Assembly (NCBI GenBank): GCA_903871865.1 | Contig: CAIQIL010000604.1 | Span: 1 to 5,774 of the forward strand | Direction: 5' to 3' | DNA from: an uncultured Burkholderiales bacterium | Lineage (GTDB): Bacteria; Pseudomonadota; Gammaproteobacteria; Burkholderiales; Burkholderiaceae_C | Length of the DNA: 5,774 bases | Shown here: in pieces, positions 1 through 4,891 of the stretch | How positions within the stretch are numbered: the first letter of the stretch is position 1 | Layout: every line of letters starts with the position of its first letter | Notes under the pieces: model-generated | Databases searched by the model: none | Told to the model about the DNA's origin: nothing | What the model saw: the letters and a program-made list of their open reading frames with translations, nothing else | Position numbers and translations under genes: made by a program

Positions 1-1149
1 ATGTTCTCCTTGCTGGGCATCTCGATCATGATCATCGGCAACAACTTCCTGAGCATCTACCTGGGCCTGGAGTTGATGTCGCTGTCGCTGTACGCCTTGG
101 TGGCGCTGCGCCGCGACCATGCGCAGTCCACAGAAGCTGCGATGAAGTACTTCGTGCTGGGCGCGCTGGCATCGGGCTTCCTGCTGTACGGTCTGTCGAT
201 GATGTACGGCGCCACGGGTTCGCTCGACATCGGTGAGGTCTACAAGGCCACGCTGACCGGCCAGATCAACAAGCAGGTGCTGGCGTTCGGCCTGGTGTTC
301 ATCGTCTCCGGCCTGGCCTTCAAGCTGGGTGTGGTGCCTTTCCACATGTGGGTGCCTGACGTGTACCAAGGTGCGCCCACGGCCGTGACGCTGCTGGTGG
401 CGGGTGCGCCCAAGCTGGCCGCCTTCGCCATCACCATCCGCCTGCTGGTGGAGGGCCTGATCAACCTGGCGACCGACTGGCAGCAGATGCTGATGATCCT
501 GGCCGTGGCCTCGATGACGATCGGCAACCTGGCCGCCATCGCGCAGACCAACCTCAAGCGCATGCTGGCCTACTCGGGCATCGCGCAACTGGGCTTCATG
601 CTGCTGGGCTTCGTGCCTTCGGTGGTGGCTGGCAACACCGTCTCGGCTGGCAACGGCTACGGCTCGGCGCTGTTCTATGTGCTGACCTATGTGCTGACGA
701 CGCTAGGCACCTTCGGTCTGATCATGGTGCTGTCGCGCCCGGGTTTCGAGTCGGAGCAGATCTCCGACCTGTCGGGTCTGGCCAAGCGCAACCCGATGCT
801 GGCCGGTGTCATGGCGGTGTTCATGTTCTCGCTGGCCGGCATCCCGCCGACGGTGGGCTTCTACGCTAAGCTGGCCGTGCTGCAAGCCCTGATCACCACC
901 AATTCTGGGCTGCTGCTGCAGATCTCCATCCTGGCGGTGCTGCTGTCGCTGGTGGGTGCTTTCTACTACCTGCGCGTGGTCAAGGTCATGTACTTTGACG
1001 AGCCTGCGCAAGGTGCGCCTGCGGTCGATGCCAGCGGCGCACGCCTGCTGCTGTCGGTCAACGCACTGGCCGTTCTGGCGCTCGGCATCCTGCCCAGCGG
1101 CCTGATGAGCCTGTGCGCCAAGGCCATCACCCAGTCTTTGGCGGGTTGA
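1..1149 (+). CDS. nuoN: NADH-quinone oxidoreductase subunit N, 5'-truncated by the window
   Basis: Antiporter-like membrane subunit of respiratory complex I. It forms part of the proton-pumping arm in the inner membrane that uses the energy of NADH oxidation and quinone reduction. The 382 visible residues are almost entirely transmembrane helices of the Proton_antipo_M family. Residues that I recall as E133, K158, K217, K247 and K395 in E. coli NuoN appear here at E24 (GLELMS), K49 (EAAMKY), K108 (GLAFKLG), K138 (GAPKLAA) and K290 (GFYAKLA). The first four keep a constant offset of 109, so about 110 N-terminal residues lie left of the window, and the ATG at base 1 is an internal methionine. 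Expected full length is about 490 residues, close to the family norm. It is normally the last nuo gene; the next gene follows after 56 bases. All proton-path residues are present, so the visible part looks functional. Confidence 0.97.
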   Translation: MFSLLGISIMIIGNNFLSIYLGLELMSLSLYALVALRRDHAQSTEAAMKYFVLGALASGFLLYGLSMMYGATGSLDIGEVYKATLTGQINKQVLAFGLVFIVSGLAFKLGVVPFHMWVPDVYQGAPTAVTLLVAGAPKLAAFAITIRLLVEGLINLATDWQQMLMILAVASMTIGNLAAIAQTNLKRMLAYSGIAQLGFMLLGFVPSVVAGNTVSAGNGYGSALFYVLTYVLTTLGTFGLIMVLSRPGFESEQISDLSGLAKRNPMLAGVMAVFMFSLAGIPPTVGFYAKLAVLQALITTNSGLLLQISILAVLLSLVGAFYYLRVVKVMYFDEPAQGAPAVDASGARLLLSVNALAVLALGILPSGLMSLCAKAITQSLAG

Positions 1150-1205
1150 GAACCTGTGCTGACAAGCCGCATTCGCATGGGTGACGCTTGGGGCGGTGGC
1201 CCGGC

Positions 1206-1511
1206 ATGACGGGCCTGGTGCCCGGCTGGGCTGTCACCACCGTGCTCCTGGCCGCGCTTGTCGCGGCCAATTTGCCTTTTGTGAACGAACGCTTGTTCGT
1301 GTTCGGCCCGCGCCGAGCGCCCAAGCCGACGGCGTGGCGCCTGCTCGAACTGCTCGTCATGGCGGTGCTGGTGGCCCTGCTCGGTCGCGCCATCGAGGGC
1401 AGCCTGGGACAGACCAGCCCCTTGCGCTGGGAATTCGTGGCCGTGTGGTTGTGCGTCTTCCTCACGCTGGCGTTCCCGGGCTTCGTGTGGCGCTACCTGC
1501 GCCGGCATTGA
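1206..1511 (+). CDS. DUF2818 family small membrane protein
   Basis: A 101-residue hydrophobic protein with three predicted membrane helices at about 7-24, 44-63 and 75-95. A short positively charged loop (PRRAPKP, about 35-41) follows helix 1, and the protein ends in an RYLRRH tail. The segments ANLPFVNERL (21-30), AWRLLELL and the FPGF near the C-terminus are what I recall of the DUF2818 family, which is found mainly in betaproteobacteria directly after nuoN. Function is unknown. The position suggests a complex I accessory or assembly role, which is inference only. I chose the ATG at 1206, which gives MTGLVPGW and the usual length near 100. A TTG at 1188 would add six residues (MGRWPG) of unlikely sequence. 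The start has only a degenerate ribosome site (GGTGG, 1195-1199, 6 bases upstream). The gene lies 56 bases after nuoN and 26 before the NUDIX gene, so co-transcription is likely. Confidence 0.88.
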   Translation: MTGLVPGWAVTTVLLAALVAANLPFVNERLFVFGPRRAPKPTAWRLLELLVMAVLVALLGRAIEGSLGQTSPLRWEFVAVWLCVFLTLAFPGFVWRYLRRH

Positions 1512-1527
1512 GCCTGCGCTGAACGTC

Positions 1528-1530
1528 AGG
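1528..1530 (+). promoter_or_regulatory. Ribosome binding site of the NUDIX gene
   Basis: An AGG core (within CAGG) lies 7 bases before the ATG at 1538. It supports that ATG over the in-frame TTG at 1532, which sits only one base after this site. Confidence 0.5.
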
Positions 1531-1537
1531 TTTGCCC

Positions 1538-2191
1538 ATGTCCGACACGCCCACCCAGCCAGGCCTCAACACCGCCCCCGTCCCGGGCGCTGATGCGCTG
1601 CTTGTCCAGCGGAAAGATGGCAGCGGTGATGGCCTGAGCGAAACACTGATCTCGTCCGAGACGGTGTACCAAGGCCATTTTCTGCACGCCAAGCACGACC
1701 GCGTGCGCTTGCCCGATGGCCGGGAGGCCTCGCGCGAGTACGTGGTGCACCCCGGCGCCGTGATGGTGGTGCCGCTGTTGCCGGATGGCCGCCTGGTGAT
1801 GGAGCGCCAATTCCGCTACCCGGTGGGCATGACCATGATCGAGTTCCCCGCGGGCAAATTCGACCCGGGTGAGGGCGCACTGGCCTGTGCGCAGCGCGAG
1901 TTGCGCGAAGAAACGGGCTACGTGGCCCGGCGCTGGGCGCGCGCAGGCTTGATGCACCCCGTGATCGGCTACGCCACCGAGCGCATCGAAGTCTGGTTCG
2001 CCGACGAGCTCACCCTGGGCGAGCGCCACCTGGACGATGGCGAATTCCTCGATGTCTTCACCGCGACCCAGCAGGAGCTGGAGGACTGGATGCGCGACGG
2101 CTTGCTGACCGACGCCAAAACCATCGTCGGCATGATGTGGCTGCGCCAGTGGCGAGCGGGCGTCTGGCCGCTCGATTGGCAGTCGGTTTGA
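1538..2191 (+). CDS. NUDIX hydrolase, ADP-ribose pyrophosphatase type
   Basis: A 217-residue cytoplasmic hydrolase predicted to cleave ADP-ribose, or a similar nucleoside diphosphate linked to another moiety, into AMP and a sugar phosphate with Mg2+. The NUDIX box (G-x5-E-x7-R-E-U-x-E-E-x-G-U) is matched exactly at residues 106-128: G106, E112, R120, E121, L122, E124, E125, G127, Y128. The glutamates of RELREE bind the metal. ERQFRYPVG (89-97) and EFPAGK (102-107) just before the box are typical of the ADP-ribose pyrophosphatase branch (compare ELPAGK), and P141 follows the box at roughly the spacing seen in that branch. The first ~35 residues are Gly/Pro/Asp-rich and probably disordered. The ATG at 1538 has AGG at 7-base spacing. 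The gene sits 26 bases after DUF2818 and 20 before DUF1178. Substrate cannot be fixed from sequence: ADP-ribose is most likely, with GDP-mannose or NADH less so. Confidence 0.93.
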   Translation: MSDTPTQPGLNTAPVPGADALLVQRKDGSGDGLSETLISSETVYQGHFLHAKHDRVRLPDGREASREYVVHPGAVMVVPLLPDGRLVMERQFRYPVGMTMIEFPAGKFDPGEGALACAQRELREETGYVARRWARAGLMHPVIGYATERIEVWFADELTLGERHLDDGEFLDVFTATQQELEDWMRDGLLTDAKTIVGMMWLRQWRAGVWPLDWQSV

Positions 2192-2211
2192 CCGCCTCAG
2201 GCTGAGCGTCG

Positions 2212-2775
2212 ATGCTGGTGGTGGACCTCCATTGCGATCAGGGCCATGCCTTCGAAGGCTGGTTCGCGTCTGGCGATGAACTTTCGCGCCAGCAGCAAGC
2301 CGGTTTGGTGGGCTGCCCGGTGTGCGGCAGCCACGCGGTGCTGCGCCGGCCCTCGGCGACGAGGCTCAATGTGTCCGGCCTGAAGGAGTCTGTCGGATCG
2401 ACCGCGCCTGAGGCTCAGCGGCGCCCCCAGCGCCCCCAGCGCCATCCAAGCCAAGCGGAACAAACGCATCAAGGTGCCGACCGCCCTGCGCCGTCAGCGG
2501 GCAGCGACCTGTCTGCAGACGCCACCGGGCCCCTGGCCGAGGCGGCCCAGGCGCTGCAAGCGGCCTACCTGCAGGTGGTGCGCCAGGTCATCCAGCAGAC
2601 CGAGAACGTGGGTGAGCATTTCGCCGATGAAGCGCGGCGCATCCACCATGGCGATGCGCCCGAACGTGCGATCCGTGGACAAGCCACGGCAGAGGAGCGC
2701 GCCGAATTGCGCGAAGAAGGCATCGACACGCTGGCCTTGGCGGTGCCCAAAGGGTTGGACGGCCCCTTGCAATGA
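2212..2775 (+). CDS. DUF1178 family protein with zinc-ribbon-like N-terminus
   Basis: A 187-residue soluble protein of unknown function. The N-terminus resembles a small metal-binding module: MLVVDLHC with C8, then H12, the conserved FEGWFAS (14-20), and C35-P-V-C38-G. C8, H12, C35 and C38 are plausible zinc ligands. RRPSATRLNVSG (45-56) completes the conserved N-terminal block. A linker at about 60-105, rich in Pro, Gln, Arg and Ser, is unconserved-looking and carries a short RPQ repeat. The C-terminal block (about 110-187) is helical and charged, with HFADEARRIHHGDAPERAIRG and a tail ending KGLDGPLQ, which I recall as the DUF1178 hallmark. Length is slightly above the usual ~150-170 because of the linker. 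The ATG at 2212 lies 20 bases after the NUDIX stop with an AGG (2199-2201) 10 bases upstream. It looks like the last gene of the nuo-linked transcript. Confidence 0.9.
   Translation: MLVVDLHCDQGHAFEGWFASGDELSRQQQAGLVGCPVCGSHAVLRRPSATRLNVSGLKESVGSTAPEAQRRPQRPQRHPSQAEQTHQGADRPAPSAGSDLSADATGPLAEAAQALQAAYLQVVRQVIQQTENVGEHFADEARRIHHGDAPERAIRGQATAEERAELREEGIDTLALAVPKGLDGPLQ
2422..2442 (+). repeat. Short in-frame tandem repeat, 9-bp unit
   Basis: CGCCCCCAG occurs twice in direct tandem (2422-2430 and 2431-2439) and is followed by a third CGC. In frame it encodes Arg-Pro-Gln twice plus Arg (residues 71-77) in the DUF1178 linker. It is probably a replication-slippage expansion in a region under weak constraint. 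Confidence 0.6.
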
Positions 2776-2776
2776 A

Positions 2777-2791
2777 GCCCTGGTTCAGGGC
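2777..2791. terminator. Possible bidirectional hairpin terminator between convergent genes
   Basis: A perfect inverted repeat, GCCCTG (2777-2782) and CAGGGC (2786-2791), has a three-base loop. It lies at the meeting point of DUF1178 (stop 2773-2775) and the FAD oxidase (stop 2787-2785), and the latter stop is partly in its loop. The position suits a shared terminator. However, the stem has only six pairs and neither side has a true T-tract. The minus-strand side has only TTCATT, and the plus-strand side has none. It may act only as a weak terminator or protect RNA 3' ends. Confidence 0.4.
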
Positions 2792-4323
2792 ACCAAGCGT
2801 TGCGGGTTCAGCGTGCCGGCCGGGTCCAGCGCCGCCTTGATGGCGCGCATCCACTGCGTGGCCACGGGGCTTTGGTGAGCGGCCAGCGCCTCGCGCTTGA
2901 GCCGGCCGATGCCGTGTTCTGCCGAAATCGTGCCGCCAAGTGCCTCCACATGCGCGTAGACGATGTCGTTCACGGCCTGTTCGTGCCTTGCCAGGAAAGT
3001 GGGCGTGGGCATGTCCTGCGGGCCTTGCACGTTGAAGTGCAGGTTGCCATCGCCCAGGTGGCCGAAACACACGACTTGGCAGCCCGGGAAGGCCTGCTGC
3101 AGCGCTGGCACGGTGGCACGCAAGAAGGCAGGGATGCGGGAGGAAGGCACGCCGATGTCGTGCTTGACCATCTGCCCAGCGAGTTTTTCGGCCATGGGGA
3201 TGGCCTCGCGCAATGCCCACATGGCGCGGTACTGGGCCTCGGTGTGCGAGACCAGCGCTTCGTCGATCAGGCCTTGTGCGAGGGCCTCGGCCAGCAGCGC
3301 TTCCAGTGAGGCGCGCAGGGCCGCCTCAGAGCGTGGGCTGGCGGTGTCCAGCAGCACCAACCAGGGGGCATCGGCCAGCTGGACAGGCGAGGCGGTGGTG
3401 CCCGTGTTGGCGGTCGAGGTGCTGTCGGTCTTGTCTGTGCTGCCGGTGCCGTCAGGCGCCGCGGGCATCAGTGCCTGTGCCACCGCAGCCAGCTGGGGCA
3501 GGTGCTGGTGGGTCAGGGCGACCGGGTACGCTGCCATGGCCTCGAGGCCGGTGAGTTCGGCGTCCAGGTGCTGGCGCGCCAGCTGCAGCAGGGCGGTGGC
3601 CGCGTCGATGTCCGGGCAGCGCAGCAAGGCCGCCAGGCGGCTGGCAGGCTGGGGGTAGAGCTTGAGGCTGGCCGCCGTCACGATGCCCAGCGTGCCTTCG
3701 CTGCCGATGACGAGGTCGCGCAGGTCGTAGCCGCTGTTGTCCTTGCGCAGGCCTTTGAGGCTGCGCCAGACCTCGCCTTGCGCCGTCACCACCTCCAGGC
3801 CCAGGCACAGCTCGCGCGCCATGCCATAGCGCAGCACCTGCGTGCCACCGGCGTTGGTGGCCAGCACGCCGCCGATGGTGCAGCTGCCTTCCGAGGCCAG
3901 GCTGAGCGGGAAGAGCAAGCCTGCGGCAGCGGCCGCGTCCTGCACCTGCGCCAGCACACAGCCGGCCTGCACCGTCATCGACAGGTTGAGCGGGTCGATG
4001 TCCAGCACGCGGTTCAGGCGCTTCAGGCTGAGCACGATTTGCTGGCCGCTCTCGTCAGGCACGGCACCGCCCACCAGGCTGGTGTTGCCGCCCTGCGGGA
4101 CGATGCCCGTGCCATGCGCCGCACACAAGCGCACCACGGCAGCGACCTCCTCGGTGTTGGCGGGCGACACCACGGCCAGCGCTGCGCCGCGGTAGCGCTG
4201 GCGCCAGTCCTGGAGGTGGGCGAGCAGGGGTTCGTCGGCGCAAGGGCAGCGCACGGCGGCATCGCCCAGGGCCTGCCTCAAGGCGACCAGGAGCAGCTGT
4301 TGCGCGGGTGTGTGCGTGCTCAT
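2785..4323 (-). CDS. FAD-binding oxidoreductase, GlcD / D-2-hydroxyglutarate dehydrogenase-like
   Basis: A 512-residue flavoenzyme of the VAO/PCMH superfamily, predicted to oxidise a D-2-hydroxy acid (D-lactate, glycolate or D-2-hydroxyglutarate) to the 2-oxo acid and pass electrons to a quinone or flavoprotein acceptor. The FAD_binding_4 domain spans about 48-185. It includes PQGGNTSLVGG (76-86), SEGSCTIGGVLATNAGG (144-160) and IGSEGTLGIVTA (206-217). The FAD-oxidase C domain covers about 223-510, with GHLGDGNLHFNV (421-432) and SAEHGIGRLK (467-476). H422, H429 and E469 match the spacing of the zinc ligands I recall for D-2-hydroxyglutarate dehydrogenase. There is no signal peptide, so it is cytoplasmic. 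A Thr/Ser-rich insert sits near 291-311. The ATG at 4323 has AGGGA upstream and lies 34 bases after DUF2069, suggesting a two-gene operon. Substrate is undecided. No GlcE/GlcF partners are visible, which argues against a glycolate oxidase complex. Confidence 0.92.
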   Translation of the reverse strand: MSTHTPAQQLLLVALRQALGDAAVRCPCADEPLLAHLQDWRQRYRGAALAVVSPANTEEVAAVVRLCAAHGTGIVPQGGNTSLVGGAVPDESGQQIVLSLKRLNRVLDIDPLNLSMTVQAGCVLAQVQDAAAAAGLLFPLSLASEGSCTIGGVLATNAGGTQVLRYGMARELCLGLEVVTAQGEVWRSLKGLRKDNSGYDLRDLVIGSEGTLGIVTAASLKLYPQPASRLAALLRCPDIDAATALLQLARQHLDAELTGLEAMAAYPVALTHQHLPQLAAVAQALMPAAPDGTGSTDKTDSTSTANTGTTASPVQLADAPWLVLLDTASPRSEAALRASLEALLAEALAQGLIDEALVSHTEAQYRAMWALREAIPMAEKLAGQMVKHDIGVPSSRIPAFLRATVPALQQAFPGCQVVCFGHLGDGNLHFNVQGPQDMPTPTFLARHEQAVNDIVYAHVEALGGTISAEHGIGRLKREALAAHQSPVATQWMRAIKAALDPAGTLNPQRLVP

Positions 4324-4328
4324 CCCAG

Positions 4329-4333
4329 TCCCT
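4329..4333 (-). promoter_or_regulatory. Ribosome binding site of the FAD oxidase gene
   Basis: On the minus strand AGGGA lies five bases before the ATG at 4323-4321, within the 34-base gap after DUF2069. It supports that start. Confidence 0.5.
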
Positions 4334-4357
4334 GCTCTTGCTGCAGTGCCGCCTGGC

Positions 4358-4825
4358 TCACGCGGCGGCTTGATCCGTGTTGTTGCCCTTGCCCTTGGCT
4401 TTGGCCTTGGGCGGCAGCACCTTCAGGCGCAGGCGCACATAGACCGCCCCGGCCACGAACTGCGCCATGCTCAGGGCCACTTCGATGCCCGCCAGCCACT
4501 GGGAGACGCCCACGTCGCCGGTCACGCGCACGACGCCTTCGGTGAAGTACAGCCACACCAGCAGCGACATCCAGCGGTAGGTGTAGAGGCGATGCTTGAG
4601 CATGCCCGTGACGGCGAATGCCAGCGGCAGCACCTTGATGGCCAGGGTGCCGCGCCCACCGGGCAGCGGTGCCAGCCACAGCTCCCAGAGCACCCCCAGC
4701 GCGATCAGGCCGACCACCAGGGCCACGTTGAGCGCACGCAGCCGGCCGATGAGGGCCAGGCGGGCAGGCGGATGCGCACCCAGGATGGGGTCGTGGATGG
4801 GGGCGTCGATGGGAACCAGGGGCAT
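4358..4825 (-). CDS. DUF2069 family inner membrane protein
   Basis: A 155-residue membrane protein of unknown function with about four predicted helices at 33-50, 62-75, 84-100 and 108-131. The signature is the segment YTYRWMSLLVWLYFTEGVVR (81-100), preceded by WELWLAPL (47-54), as I recall for DUF2069. The C-terminus is a short basic tail with alternating lysines (KAKAKGKG, 140-147), probably cytoplasmic. The frame stays open far upstream, across the YihY gene, but that extension is Gln/His/Gly-rich and is an antisense shadow. The ATG at 4825 (MPLVPIDAPI) gives the normal family length. That start has no Shine-Dalgarno: its leader is pyrimidine-rich and contains CCTCC. The gene is first of a minus-strand pair, 34 bases before the FAD oxidase, and diverges from YihY. 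A structural or transport role cannot be chosen from sequence. Confidence 0.87.
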   Translation of the reverse strand: MPLVPIDAPIHDPILGAHPPARLALIGRLRALNVALVVGLIALGVLWELWLAPLPGGRGTLAIKVLPLAFAVTGMLKHRLYTYRWMSLLVWLYFTEGVVRVTGDVGVSQWLAGIEVALSMAQFVAGAVYVRLRLKVLPPKAKAKGKGNNTDQAAA

Positions 4826-4879
4826 GGTGGGGGTGGCAAGAGGGAGGAACTGCAGCGCGTGGGCACACGCACCACTGGC

Positions 4880-4885
4880 ATCATA
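4880..4885 (-). promoter_or_regulatory. Candidate -10 element for the DUF2069-FAD oxidase operon
   Basis: Read on the minus strand, 4885-4880 is TATGAT, five of six matches to the sigma-70 -10 consensus. Initiation about seven bases downstream would leave a leader of roughly 48 bases before the ATG at 4825. No convincing -35 box sits 16-18 bases upstream, where the sequence is GC-rich and already inside YihY. It is the most AT-rich spot in the divergent gap. Confidence 0.3.
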
Positions 4886-4891
4886 GCCAGC

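Noticed and set aside
1..3. ATG at base 1 as the true start of nuoN
   Set aside because: Constant spacing of the conserved Glu and Lys residues to the E. coli protein shows that about 110 residues are missing, so this methionine is internal.
2588..3220. A 210-codon minus-strand frame spanning the DUF1178/FAD oxidase junction
   Set aside because: Its Arg/His/Pro-rich composition, and its overlap with two well-supported genes in other frames, mark it as a shadow.
4382..4411. Possible hairpin in the lysine-rich end of DUF2069
   Set aside because: The arms GCCC and GGC pair with GCC and GGGC only around a mismatched two-base internal loop. The pattern is better explained by repeated Lys/Ala/Gly codons.
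3502..4545. A 347-codon plus-strand open frame opposite the FAD oxidase
   Set aside because: It is a mirror of the high-GC FAD oxidase codons, with Arg/Gln/His/Ala-rich composition and no family signature. The minus strand holds unmistakable FAD-binding motifs.
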